The translations under genes and the position numbers were made by a program. Source: Flavobacterium sp. SH_e (GTDB taxonomy: Bacteria > Bacteroidota > Bacteroidia > Flavobacteriales > Flavobacteriaceae). From it: 64,000 bases of DNA. The notes below the pieces were generated by a model. That model made no database searches. It was not told the origin of the DNA and saw only the letters and a program-made list of their open reading frames with translations. The number at the start of each line of letters is the position of its first letter. The stretch's first letter is position 1. Where the stretch lies: positions 646,269-710,268 of the forward strand of contig NZ_JAOVZN010000006.1 in assembly GCF_025717045.1 (NCBI RefSeq), given 5' to 3'. Below, piece after piece: positions 37,096-45,543 of the stretch.

Positions 37096-37235
37096 AAAAC
37101 CGCTTTGAGATCTTGTTAATAAATGAAAATTAAAAATACAGTTTTACGAATATAGAAGATATTTTTCTATTCACTTAATACTTTTTTAACAAAAACTATT
37201 TATTTGTTGACATTTGGTTTTGAAGTAAAAAAGGA

Positions 37236-37334
37236 TTTAACCGCAAAGAGCGCAAAGAAAAAGCGCAAGGTTCACAAAGTTTAAAAATAACTTTGTGAGC
37301 CTTTGCGTAAATCTTTGCGCTCTTTGCGGTTAAA
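37236..37334. repeat. GCAAAG-type long inverted repeat
   Basis: The left arm (37236-37282, TTTAACCGCAAAGAGCGCAA...) and right arm (37289-37334) are imperfect reverse complements over ~46 bp with the outer 22 bp perfect. It lies between the MHS transporter and the tRNA-Phe terminator. Same family as 13280-13456 and 63248-63472. Confidence 0.8.
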
Positions 37335-37349
37335 CAAATAGAAAAGTAT

Positions 37350-37386
37350 AAAAAACAAAAAACCCGAATATTTCTATTCGGGTTTT
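37350..37386 (-). terminator. Terminator of tRNA-Phe
   Basis: AAAACCCGAATA (37359-37370) pairs with 37375-37386 around TTTC. On the minus strand it directly follows the tRNA 3' end and precedes TTGTTTTTTATA. Confidence 0.8.
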
Positions 37387-37387
37387 G

Positions 37388-37460
37388 TGGTACCTCCAGG
37401 GATCGAACCAGGGACACATGGATTTTCAGTCCATTGCTCTACCATCTGAGCTAAGGTACC
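37388..37460 (-). tRNA. tRNA-Phe (anticodon GAA)
   Basis: On the minus strand the 73-nt sequence folds as a cloverleaf: acceptor stem GGTACCT/AGGTACC, D arm GCTCAGATGGTAGAGC, anticodon arm ATGGA-CTGAAAA-TCCAT with anticodon GAA, and T arm CCCTGGTTCGATCCCTGG. The discriminator base is A. The CCA end is not encoded (CAA follows), so it is added after transcription. Confidence 0.97.
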
Positions 37461-37536
37461 GTGCTTGTTTGTTGCGGGTGCAAATATATAATCATTTTTG
37501 GTTTGTGCAAAACATTTTTTAGAAAAAATCTATTCG

Positions 37537-37544
37537 TATCTTCG
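37537..37544 (+). promoter_or_regulatory. Probable -7 element of the coaX operon
   Basis: TATCTTCG is a common flavobacterial variant of TAnnTTTG and lies 20 bp before the coaX ATG. The -33 region at 37515-37520 is a run of T rather than TTG. Confidence 0.4.
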
Positions 37545-37563
37545 CAATAGCAAAAATAGAAAT

Positions 37564-38298
37564 ATGATTTTAACGGTCGATGTTGGAAATACCAGAATTA
37601 AAGCGTCTGTATTTGAGGGTAATACTTCTTTAGAGAATTTTGTTTTTGAGAAAAATGAACTCGAAAAAAAAATTGAAAATATTTTAGAAAAATACCCAAA
37701 TTGCTCCGATTTGGCTGTTGCTTCGGTTGGAAGTATCGAAAAACAATCTTTTTTAACTTTCGAAAATCGGTTAAAAGTTCATTTTTTTTCTCACGAAGAT
37801 GTTTTTCCTTTTCATAATAAGTACGCAACACCAAAAACTTTAGGTATCGATCGAATGATTTTGTCTGCAGGAGCAACCTTGCAATTTCCAAAACAAAATC
37901 GTTTAGTTATTGATGCTGGAACTTGCATTACCTACGATTTTATCGACGAAAATGATAATTATTTAGGAGGAGCCATATCTCCAGGCCTTCGTTTGCGATA
38001 CGAATCCCTTCATAATTTTACAGCCAGACTGCCGTTGTTAACATTAGAGTCGCCTGATACATATATAGGAAACTCAACAGCACAAGCCATACATTCTGGC
38101 GTTGTTAACGGTTTCGTCTATGAGATTGACGGTTTTATCGATGAATATCGCAAAGAGTTTTCAAATTTTATCATAATTTTAACGGGAGGCGATGCAGATT
38201 TTTTGGCTAAACGATTAAAAAATACCATATTTGCCAATTCAAATTTCCTACTGGAGAGTTTGAACCAAACATATCAATATAAAATCGACAATGATTAA
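37564..38298 (+). CDS. coaX: Type III pantothenate kinase
   Basis: 244 residues from the ATG at 37564, where MILTVDVGNTRIKASVFEG gives the phosphate-binding loop of the ASKHA fold. A start 22 codons earlier lies upstream of the likely promoter. TLGIDRMILSAGA near 97 and VIDAGTCITYDFID near 118 are the remaining CoaX motifs, and GGAISPGLRLRYESLH follows. It makes the first committed step of coenzyme A synthesis. TATCTTCG (37537-37544) is a good -7 element 20 bp upstream. It overlaps the following outer-membrane protein gene by 8 bp. Confidence 0.93.
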   Translation: MILTVDVGNTRIKASVFEGNTSLENFVFEKNELEKKIENILEKYPNCSDLAVASVGSIEKQSFLTFENRLKVHFFSHEDVFPFHNKYATPKTLGIDRMILSAGATLQFPKQNRLVIDAGTCITYDFIDENDNYLGGAISPGLRLRYESLHNFTARLPLLTLESPDTYIGNSTAQAIHSGVVNGFVYEIDGFIDEYRKEFSNFIIILTGGDADFLAKRLKNTIFANSNFLLESLNQTYQYKIDND

Positions 38299-39520
38299 AA
38301 AAGTAATACTAAGCGCTTGTTTGCTTATATCGTTCGTTTCATTTGCTCAACAAGGTACTGCTTCGCCTTATTCTTTTTTTGGAATAGGAGACGCAAGATT
38401 CAAGGGAACCCTTGAAAACAGATCTATGGCTGGAGTAGCAGTCGAGCAAGATACGATTCACTTAAATTTAGATAATCCTGCAAGTTATGCCAGCTTAATA
38501 CAAACCACTTTTACAGTTGGAGGAACATTTGCAACATCTAATTTAAAAACAAGTTCTAAATCAGAAAAAGCACAACGAAGTACTTTTGATTACTTGGCAT
38601 TAGGAATTCCAATGGGAAGATTTGGTGCTTCATTTGGTTTAATTCCAGTAACTTCAGTTGGATACAAAATTCGTGAGGATAATTCAGCTACAGAAGGAGC
38701 AACTAGTACACAACTTGACGGAAAAGGAGGTGTGAATAAAGTGTATTTCGGTTTAGGATATAAAATTATGAAGAACTGGAATATTGGGGTTGATGCACAA
38801 TACAATTTTGGAAAAATTACAACAACAAGCATAGAGGCTATTACAGGAGTTCAAAATGGTACTGCAGAGGTGAATTCTTCAGAACTGTCTGGTGTAGCTT
38901 TTAGTTTGGGAACAATGTACCAGCAAAAAATTGATAAAAAAATCAGCATATTTTCTAGTTTAAGCTACTCATTTGCAAGTAATTTAAATTCAGATAATAC
39001 GAGAGTCATTTCTGTTCAGGGAGATCCAGATCCTTATGAATATCCTTCAAGCTCAACTAAATTGAAGCTTCCAAACAAATTAAGCATTGGTTTAGGAGTG
39101 GGAGAAGCGAGAAAATGGCTTGTAGGAGCAAATATGACTTTTCAAGGAGATGGTCAGTTAGCAAACTATTATAACACTATGAGCAATGTAAGGTACGAAA
39201 GCTATTCTAAATATGCTCTTGGTGGATACTATCTTCCTAACTACGCTTCATTTACAAGTTATATGAGCAGAATCACCTATAGAGCAGGTTTAAAATACGA
39301 AAAAATTGGTCTTATAGTTAATAATGAGTCAATTAAAGATGTCGGAATGACATTGGGAGCAGGAATTCCAGTTCCAGGAACTTTTTCAAATGTAAATTTA
39401 GGAATTGAGTTTGGTAAACGTGGTACAACAGCCTCAGATTTAGTACAAGAAAACTACGTGAATTTTAGTTTGAGTTTCTCTTTCAACGACAAATGGTTTG
39501 TGAAGAGTAAATTCCAATAA
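38291..39520 (+). CDS. Outer-membrane beta-barrel protein (FadL/OmpP1-like)
   Basis: 409 residues with a signal peptide (1-19, ending VSFAQ). The mature part shows alternating hydrophobic strands with Gly/Ser/Thr turns, the N-terminal SPYSFFGIGD, and a C-terminal FSLSFSFNDKWFVKSKFQ. That is an outer-membrane barrel pattern near FadL/OmpP1 proteins. It overlaps coaX by 8 bp and is 51 bp before lptC, in an order conserved in this phylum. Function in cargo transport or assembly is not known. Confidence 0.7.
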   Translation: MIKKVILSACLLISFVSFAQQGTASPYSFFGIGDARFKGTLENRSMAGVAVEQDTIHLNLDNPASYASLIQTTFTVGGTFATSNLKTSSKSEKAQRSTFDYLALGIPMGRFGASFGLIPVTSVGYKIREDNSATEGATSTQLDGKGGVNKVYFGLGYKIMKNWNIGVDAQYNFGKITTTSIEAITGVQNGTAEVNSSELSGVAFSLGTMYQQKIDKKISIFSSLSYSFASNLNSDNTRVISVQGDPDPYEYPSSSTKLKLPNKLSIGLGVGEARKWLVGANMTFQGDGQLANYYNTMSNVRYESYSKYALGGYYLPNYASFTSYMSRITYRAGLKYEKIGLIVNNESIKDVGMTLGAGIPVPGTFSNVNLGIEFGKRGTTASDLVQENYVNFSLSFSFNDKWFVKSKFQ

Positions 39521-39571
39521 ACATAATATTTTATCTTTTCTAAGCTCATTACAATTTACTACATTTGGCAA

Positions 39572-40126
39572 ATGAATTTACCAAAAAGATATAGTCTAAT
39601 AATTGTCACAGTATTTGCTGTGACAATGTTTTTTGGATGCGAAAGTAATTTTAAAGAAGTTCAGAAAATTAACTTCTCAGAGTTTGTTCCGGCAAGTGAT
39701 GCCGATACAGTTAATATTAAGTATACAGATTCTGGACGCATTACAGGAGTTTTAATTAGCCCTAAAATGCTTGATTATTCAAATCTTGATTTTCCGTTTA
39801 CAGAATTTCCTAAAGGAATAGATGTTACTTTATACGATAAAAAACAAAAACGTACCTTTATAAAAGGAAACTATGCAGTTTCGTATAAAAATACCGGAAT
39901 TATTGATTTGATTGGAAAAGTAAAAATCAAGTCTGAAGCGGGTCAAACTTTGGAAACAGAACAATTGTACTATGATCAGAAAAATGAGTGGTTTTATACC
40001 GAAAGGAAATTTAAACTGACCGATGCAAAAGGAGTTTCTCACGGTCAGGGAATAGATTTTAGTAAAGATTTTAAAGTGATTAATTCACAGCGAATAAGCG
40101 GTGAAATTGAATCAGATGAAGAATAA
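39572..40126 (+). CDS. lptC: LPS export ABC transporter periplasmic protein LptC
   Basis: 184 residues. The N-terminal hydrophobic segment (about 7-23, ending MFFGCESN) serves as anchor or lipoprotein signal with a Cys near 24. The rest is a beta-jellyroll pattern (FPKGIDVTLYDKKQK, AVSYKNTGIIDLIGKVKIKS, then LETEQLYYDQKNEWFYTERK) typical of LptC. It links the inner-membrane LptBFG complex with LptA in lipopolysaccharide transport. A TACATTTG at 39560-39567 is close to the ATG at 39572. Confidence 0.85.
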   Translation: MNLPKRYSLIIVTVFAVTMFFGCESNFKEVQKINFSEFVPASDADTVNIKYTDSGRITGVLISPKMLDYSNLDFPFTEFPKGIDVTLYDKKQKRTFIKGNYAVSYKNTGIIDLIGKVKIKSEAGQTLETEQLYYDQKNEWFYTERKFKLTDAKGVSHGQGIDFSKDFKVINSQRISGEIESDEE

Positions 40127-40134
40127 ATAAGATT

Positions 40135-40329
40135 ATGGGTTATTTAAAATATACACAATACGTTTACATCCTTTTTGCAGTTTTCTTTGCTTATGATGGA
40201 ATCGTAAAGCTAAATGAAGGAGACGAGAGCTATCCTTTCTATTTTGTGATTGCAGGAATGGCAATTTTTATGTTCTTCTTTAGGAGAAGATTTCTTAACA
40301 AGCACGACAATCGTAACAAAAAACAATAA
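40135..40329 (+). CDS. Small hypothetical membrane protein
   Basis: 64 residues with two membrane helices (about 8-22 and 32-50) and a basic end (RRRFLNKHDNRNKKQ), which predicts both tails in the cytoplasm. It lies 8 bp after lptC and 2 bp before the CorC-like gene, so it is translated within that operon. No known domain. Confidence 0.7.
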   Translation: MGYLKYTQYVYILFAVFFAYDGIVKLNEGDESYPFYFVIAGMAIFMFFFRRRFLNKHDNRNKKQ

Positions 40330-40331
40330 GA

Positions 40332-41588
40332 ATGGAAATTAGTATTATAATAATATGTTTAATACTAGCAGCCTTTTTTTCTGGAATGGAAATCGCTTTT
40401 GTTTCCTCCAACAAAATTTATCTTGAAATAGAAAAGAAACAAGACGATTTTTTGTCTCGTATCTTGACCAAACTTACCGAAAATCCATCCAAATTTATTG
40501 CGGCCATGCTTATTGGTAACAATGTTGCTTTGGTGATTTACGGTTTTTTTATGGGCGATCTGATCTTAAATTGGATGGTTCGTTTTGGATTTGTTTTCTC
40601 AGAATGGTGGAATGTACTTATTCAGACTCTTATAGCTGCGTTTGTTGTTTTGCTGACTTCGGAATTTTTCCCGAAAGTATTTTTTCAGATTTATGCCAAT
40701 TCTTTAATTAAAATTTTGGCACTTCCCGCTTATTTATTTTACAGATTATTCTATTACATTTCTACTTTCTTTATTTGGATTGCAGATTTTATACTCAGTA
40801 AATTCTTTAAAACAGAAGGAAGTCAGATTCATTTATTCAGCCGAATTGAACTCGGAAATTATATTACGGAACAAATGAGTACCGTTGAAGAAGAAGATGA
40901 AGTAGATTCTGAAATTCAGATTTTTCAAAATGCATTAGAATTTTCTGCTGTAAAAGCACGAGATATAATGACGCCAAGAACAGAAATTGTTGATGTTGAT
41001 TTGTTTGATACGGTAGATGATCTTAAAGCATTATTTATCGAAACAGGATATTCGAAAATTATTATAAGCCAAAATTCATTAGATGATATTGTAGGTTATG
41101 TGCATTCATTTGATTTATTTAAAAAACCATCTACAATAAAGTCAGTTTTAATGACAGTTGAATTTGTTCCAGAAACAATCTTGATAAAAGATGTTTTGAA
41201 CTTATTAATCAAAAAGCGAAAAAATGTAGCTGTTGTCTTGGATGAATATGGAGGAACTTCTGGAATTATCACAATTGAAGATATTGTAGAAGAGCTTTTT
41301 GGAGAAATTGAAGATGAACATGATTTGGATGAAGAATTGATTGAAGAAGAAATAGGCGAAAACGAATATTTGTTTTCAACCCGATTAGATGTTGAATATC
41401 TAAATGAAACCTACAGATTGATGATTCCAGAAGAAGACTCTTATGGTACATTAGGAGGTTTTATTGTTAATCATACAAAAGAAATCCCACAAAAAGGAGA
41501 TAAAATTGTAATAGATAGGTTTCATTTTTTTATAAAAGAGGCGTCAAATAAGAAAATAGAACTAGTCAAATTGACAATAAAAGATTGA
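40332..41588 (+). CDS. Hemolysin/CorC family protein (CNNM, CBS pair, CorC_HlyC)
   Basis: 418 residues. An N-terminal CNNM transmembrane domain (~1-160, SGMEIAFVSSNKIYLE near 17) leads into two CBS domains (~200-325; RDIMTPRTEIVDVD near 212 and VVLDEYGGTSGIITIEDIVE near 300) and a C-terminal CorC_HlyC domain (~340-415). Relatives take part in magnesium/cobalt efflux. It is unlikely to be a true hemolysin. In this operon it stands between the LptC part and a PpiD-like chaperone. ATG at 40332. Confidence 0.88.
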   Translation: MEISIIIICLILAAFFSGMEIAFVSSNKIYLEIEKKQDDFLSRILTKLTENPSKFIAAMLIGNNVALVIYGFFMGDLILNWMVRFGFVFSEWWNVLIQTLIAAFVVLLTSEFFPKVFFQIYANSLIKILALPAYLFYRLFYYISTFFIWIADFILSKFFKTEGSQIHLFSRIELGNYITEQMSTVEEEDEVDSEIQIFQNALEFSAVKARDIMTPRTEIVDVDLFDTVDDLKALFIETGYSKIIISQNSLDDIVGYVHSFDLFKKPSTIKSVLMTVEFVPETILIKDVLNLLIKKRKNVAVVLDEYGGTSGIITIEDIVEELFGEIEDEHDLDEELIEEEIGENEYLFSTRLDVEYLNETYRLMIPEEDSYGTLGGFIVNHTKEIPQKGDKIVIDRFHFFIKEASNKKIELVKLTIKD

Positions 41589-41636
41589 TTTTTTAAATTA
41601 ATGAAAAAAAATGTGTAAAATAAAACGCTAGTTGTA

Positions 41637-41665
41637 TTGTTATTAACTAGATAATTGTATTTTCG
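41637..41665 (+). promoter_or_regulatory. Candidate promoter of the PpiD-like gene
   Basis: TTG (41637-41639), 18 bases, TATTTTCG (41658-41665), matching the Bacteroidota pattern with C for T in the last triplet. It is 30 bp upstream of the ATG at 41696. Confidence 0.45.
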
Positions 41666-41695
41666 CAAACTGAATATAAAATTAACGATAATAAA

Positions 41696-43795
41696 ATGGC
41701 AGTTTTAGCAAAAATTAGACAGCGTTCCGCTTTATTGATAGGAGTTATTGCACTTGCATTATTTGCATTTATAATACAAGATCTATTCACTAGAGGAACA
41801 TTTGGTCAAAGTTCAAAAGATGTAGGAAGCATCGATGGAAAAGATATTTCATTTGAAGACTTTAGAGTTAAAGTTAGTAATGTTGAAAAAAGTGGGCAAG
41901 GAATAACTTCCACTGAAGCTGCAAACAGAGTTTGGGATCAAGAAGTTTCAATCGCTTTATTGTCATCTCAATTTGATAAATTAGGATTGAGAGTTGGTGA
42001 AAAACACTTATTAGAGGTTTTAAAATCAGATCCAAACATTGGTAAAAACCCAATGTTCTTAAATGCAGCAGGTATTTTTGATGTTGTTAAATTTAAAGAT
42101 TACTTTAAATCAAACCCAGAAGCAGCACAATACATCGCTCAAAAAGAGAAAGATGCCGAATTGAATGCAAAATTTCAAATCTATAATACTTTAATTAAGT
42201 CAGGACTTTACACAACTGCTAGTGAAGGAAAATTAAAGTATGAAATGGAAGCTAATAAAGTGACTTTTGATTTTGCAGGAGCTCCTTATTCTTCTATTAA
42301 AGATAGTGAAGTTAAAATCTCTGATGACGAGATTATAGCTTACATGAAGAAAAACGAGAAAAAATTCAAAGCAGATGCAACTCGCGAAATTCAATACGTT
42401 TTAGTTGAAGACAAAGCTTCTAAAGAAGATGAAGCTGAAATTAAAGCTAAATTAACTGCATTGTTGTCAGGAAGTGTTGTTTACAACGCAAAAACAGGTA
42501 AAAACGATACATTACCTGGATTTAAAAATGCTACAAACATTGCTGAATTTGTAAATGCAAATTCTGATGTTCCTTACGATTCTACTTACGTTCCTAAAAA
42601 TGCATTACCTGCAATCGACGCTGATAAATTATTCAGTTTGCCTGCAGGCGCAATTTACGGACCATACGTATACGGAAGATATTATGCTATCTCTAGATCT
42701 CAAGGATTTAAAGCTGGTGTAAATGCAAAAGCAAGTCATATCTTAATTGGTTACGAAGGATCTCAAACTCCAAGCCCAAAAGAGAAAAGAACTAAAGAAG
42801 AAGCTAAAGCTAAAGCTGAAGAAATTTTAGCTCAAGTTCAAGCTAATCCAGATAGTTTTATGATGTTGGCTTTTACAAGTTCTGATGATTCATCTGCGCA
42901 GCAAGGTGGTGATTTAGGATATTTTGGTCCTAACCAAATGGTAAAACCATTCAATGATTTTGTATTCAGCAACGGAATTGGTAAAATTGGTTTAGTAGAA
43001 ACTCCATTCGGATTTCACATTATCAAAATTACAGACAAACAAGACGGAATTCGTTTAGCTACAATTGCTCAAAAAATTGAGCCATCTGAAGCTACTTCTG
43101 ATAAAGTATTTACATTAGCAACTAAATTTGAAATGGATGCTGCTGATAAAGATTTTAATGCTGCTGCAAAAGAATTAGGTTTAAAAGTTGCTCAGCCAGT
43201 AAATGCAAAAGCTATGGATGAAGCGTTTGGACCATTAGGAAACCAACGTAACATTGTAAGATGGGCTTTCGATAAAGAAACAAGTACTGGGGATGTAAAA
43301 CGTTTTGAAATTGCAAACATCGGACACGTTATTGCGCAATACAAAGGTGAAAACAAATCAGGTTTAGTTTCTGTTTCAATGGCAAGACCTTATGTTGAGC
43401 CAATCTTGAAAAACAAGAAAAAAGCTGAAATCTTAAAAGAGAAAATGAAAGGTTCAAGCCTTGAAGCTATTGCTAAAGCTGCTGGAGTTGCTGTACAACA
43501 AGCTGCAGATGTAACTTTAGACAATCCAGTTTTACCTGGTGGAGTTGGACAAGAGCCACAAGTTGTAGGAAATGCATTTGCTTTAACGGTAAACAAAATT
43601 TCTGCTCCAATTGAAGGAAATACAGGGGTTTATGTAGTTAAAAATGTTAAAACTGTAAAAGCTCCTGCAATTGCTAACCATGCTGCTTATGTAGAGAAAG
43701 TAAAAGCTCAAAGCGCATCTGATGCAAGCAGAGTATTACCAGCATTGAAAAACAACGCTAAAATTGAAGATAACAGATTACAATTCAACTACTAA
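41696..43795 (+). CDS. Membrane-anchored periplasmic peptidyl-prolyl isomerase (PpiD-like)
   Basis: 699 residues. One N-terminal membrane helix (about 12-30) is followed by a SurA-like N-terminal chaperone region (~35-250) and a parvulin domain (~346-455, KASHILIGYEGSQ to FGFHIIKITDKQ). A second, degenerate parvulin-like region (~480-600) may follow. PpiD-type proteins help outer-membrane proteins fold after Sec export. The length is slightly above that of E. coli PpiD (623). It has its own promoter-like signal and terminator, so it may be transcribed apart from the CorC-like gene. Confidence 0.88.
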   Translation: MAVLAKIRQRSALLIGVIALALFAFIIQDLFTRGTFGQSSKDVGSIDGKDISFEDFRVKVSNVEKSGQGITSTEAANRVWDQEVSIALLSSQFDKLGLRVGEKHLLEVLKSDPNIGKNPMFLNAAGIFDVVKFKDYFKSNPEAAQYIAQKEKDAELNAKFQIYNTLIKSGLYTTASEGKLKYEMEANKVTFDFAGAPYSSIKDSEVKISDDEIIAYMKKNEKKFKADATREIQYVLVEDKASKEDEAEIKAKLTALLSGSVVYNAKTGKNDTLPGFKNATNIAEFVNANSDVPYDSTYVPKNALPAIDADKLFSLPAGAIYGPYVYGRYYAISRSQGFKAGVNAKASHILIGYEGSQTPSPKEKRTKEEAKAKAEEILAQVQANPDSFMMLAFTSSDDSSAQQGGDLGYFGPNQMVKPFNDFVFSNGIGKIGLVETPFGFHIIKITDKQDGIRLATIAQKIEPSEATSDKVFTLATKFEMDAADKDFNAAAKELGLKVAQPVNAKAMDEAFGPLGNQRNIVRWAFDKETSTGDVKRFEIANIGHVIAQYKGENKSGLVSVSMARPYVEPILKNKKKAEILKEKMKGSSLEAIAKAAGVAVQQAADVTLDNPVLPGGVGQEPQVVGNAFALTVNKISAPIEGNTGVYVVKNVKTVKAPAIANHAAYVEKVKAQSASDASRVLPALKNNAKIEDNRLQFNY

Positions 43796-43817
43796 GAATT
43801 AGTAAATCATCTTAATA

Positions 43818-43855
43818 AAACCCGAAACGTCTTTGATGTTTCGGGTTTCTTTTTT
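43818..43855 (+). terminator. Terminator of the PpiD-like gene
   Basis: AAACCCGAAAC (43818-43828) pairs with 43838-43848 around a 9-base loop, followed by CTTTTTTATT. Confidence 0.85.
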
Positions 43856-43970
43856 ATTAAAATACTGGAATTCTGTTTTGTAAGCTTTTTTTGTTAATTT
43901 TCTAATAGTATATAGGAATAATCGAAATTTAGTCGGAAAAATTTGTGATATTGAAATTAATACAGTTAAT

Positions 43971-44001
43971 TTGTCCGAATTTTTATTTTAACATATTTTT
44001 G
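43971..44001 (+). promoter_or_regulatory. Probable promoter of the 148-residue hypothetical gene
   Basis: TTG (43971-43973), 20 bases, then TATTTTTG (43994-44001) is a full match to the Bacteroidota pattern. It leaves a leader of about 65 bases before the ATG at 44072. An 11-bp inverted repeat (43933-43943 with 43968-43978, one mismatch) overlaps the -33 box. Confidence 0.5.
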
Positions 44002-44071
44002 GCATTCTAAAAACATTGAAATAAAGAGGAATTAGGACCCAATTGACAAATATTTTATAATCAAACATTTA

Positions 44072-44518
44072 ATGTTTTTTACTTTTAATTTTTTTCGAAA
44101 AAAGCAGAGAGTATATACCAAAATTGAAAGTCATATTTTTGGGATTATTACAGAGCTTTTAAAAGTTGGCAGCACCGACATCAATGTTGATGAATTGGGT
44201 GGAAAATATTATTTGAGTAACGAAGAACAACATTTTAAAGTTACGATCTTAAGTAACGATTATGTTATTAGATTAACCAATACGCATGATTCTGTAGCCG
44301 AAAAATACGATAAAGTTTTCGTCGAAGATGTTTTACGAGCTGTAAAAGAAGAAAAACACCGCCGAATGGAAGTTGTTTATGATTCTATCACAAACAGCAT
44401 CGAAAAAATGGCAGAGCGCTTGCATAACAGACTTATAGAATCAAATGAGCAAGAAGGTAAATCTGTTCGTCGCTTAGAGACAAAAGATCTTGAAAACGGT
44501 CAAAAAGTAAAATACTAA
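44072..44518 (+). CDS. Hypothetical cytoplasmic protein
   Basis: 148 residues, no signal peptide despite an aromatic-rich start (MFFTFNFFRKKQR). The middle is a beta-rich region with FKVTILSNDYVIRLTNTHD. The last 60 residues are charged and helical, ending in RRLETKDLENGQKVKY. No domain recognised; it looks like a conserved flavobacterial protein. It has its own promoter-like element and is convergent with the GHMP kinase gene (17 bp between stops). Confidence 0.65.
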   Translation: MFFTFNFFRKKQRVYTKIESHIFGIITELLKVGSTDINVDELGGKYYLSNEEQHFKVTILSNDYVIRLTNTHDSVAEKYDKVFVEDVLRAVKEEKHRRMEVVYDSITNSIEKMAERLHNRLIESNEQEGKSVRRLETKDLENGQKVKY

Positions 44519-44535
44519 ATCTTTTTGAGGTTCTT

Positions 44536-45444
44536 TTACAAGATCATTTCCTCATACGTTAAGATAGTTTCATAGCCTTTATTCAAAAAGTATTCTTTTG
44601 GGTTATTGTTGGATACAACCATTACGAAATCGCCTCCCCAAGCCCCAAGGCTTTTAATTACGCCATTAAAATCAGGAAAAACAGCTTCTTTGATAGTCTG
44701 CATTTCCAAGATATTGCTTAAATGAATTTCATGTTTCTGAACTGCAGAAGCAAATTCTTTCAACGTTTTTGCATGAAGAATCGCATTAGTAATTTTGTTA
44801 TTTGCTGAGACCTTTTCCGCTAAATGATTATTTTTATGATTGTTGTATGAATATATAGCCGACTTGCTGTTTTGTTTTTTATTGAGATAAACAAAATAAA
44901 TATGTTCTTTAAAGTCTGGGTTAAATTCAACCTGCTCAACAAAATTATCTTTTATGCGGTATAAAACAGGAGTATTATTTTGTGCACAAGCAATATCATA
45001 GCCACTTCCTCCAAAACTATTCTTTAATAGAGTATAAGCATTAATTCCTGCCCATTGCGCAATATTATTAATAAGCGTCGAAGATGTTCCTAAACCCCAA
45101 TTTCTTGGAAAAGTTAAATGCGTGCTTACTTTATATCCGTTTGCATTATCGATAAATTTCGGGTTTAAAATATAAGCTTCGTGTAGAATGTTAACTAAGG
45201 TTGATTTTACAGTATCAATTGCTGGGTCTGATCCTTTTATGACTTCATCAAATGAGATTGTTTCTTCAAACCATAAGTGTTTGTCGTAATCATAACTTTT
45301 CCATTCGATCTGTTTGTTGTCTAAATCTTCAATGACTAAATCCTGACCAAATTTTGTAGGTAGCGCAAAAGCATCCGCTCCGTCTAAAACGAGATATTCA
45401 CCAGCGATAAAAAGTTTTCCGTTACTGTAAAAGGTTGTTGACAT
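44536..45444 (-). CDS. GYDIA family GHMP kinase, probable phosphomevalonate kinase
   Basis: 302 residues from the ATG at 45442-45444. A start 13 codons earlier lies in a palindromic repeat. GHMP motifs are GKLFIAGEYLVLDG near 7-20, FPRNWGLGTSSTLINN near 112-127 (ATP loop) and GGSGYDIACAQNN near 144-156, the hallmark of the GYDIA family. Yeast-type phosphomevalonate kinases have a similar GSGxD motif. The gene follows HMG-CoA reductase by about 100 bp on the same strand. Since HMG-CoA reductase, mevalonate kinase and decarboxylase are all present here, this kinase most likely provides the phosphomevalonate step. That role is inference. Confidence 0.78.
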   Translation of the reverse strand: MSTTFYSNGKLFIAGEYLVLDGADAFALPTKFGQDLVIEDLDNKQIEWKSYDYDKHLWFEETISFDEVIKGSDPAIDTVKSTLVNILHEAYILNPKFIDNANGYKVSTHLTFPRNWGLGTSSTLINNIAQWAGINAYTLLKNSFGGSGYDIACAQNNTPVLYRIKDNFVEQVEFNPDFKEHIYFVYLNKKQNSKSAIYSYNNHKNNHLAEKVSANNKITNAILHAKTLKEFASAVQKHEIHLSNILEMQTIKEAVFPDFNGVIKSLGAWGGDFVMVVSNNNPKEYFLNKGYETILTYEEMIL

Positions 45445-45460
45445 ATTTGTTTTATTATAT

Positions 45461-45507
45461 AAATTCCAAATCGCAAATTCCAAGTATCACATTGGAATTT
45501 GGAATTT
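45461..45507. repeat. Inverted repeat of the GGAATTT type
   Basis: AAATTCCAAATCGCAAATTC (from 45461) and its inverted relative TTGGAATTTGGAATTT (45492-45507) form an imperfect hairpin, with one more GGAATTTTTT copy at 45527-45536. It lies between HMG-CoA reductase and the GYDIA kinase. Confidence 0.55.
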
Positions 45508-45543
45508 ATCCCGAAATTTAGGGATTGGAATTTTTTAACTAGG

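Noticed and set aside
37196..37417. Possible 73-residue gene on the minus strand between the MHS transporter and tRNA-Phe.
   Set aside because: The frame is made of the GCAAAG palindrome and the tRNA 3' end; amino-acid order follows the repeat and there is no domain.
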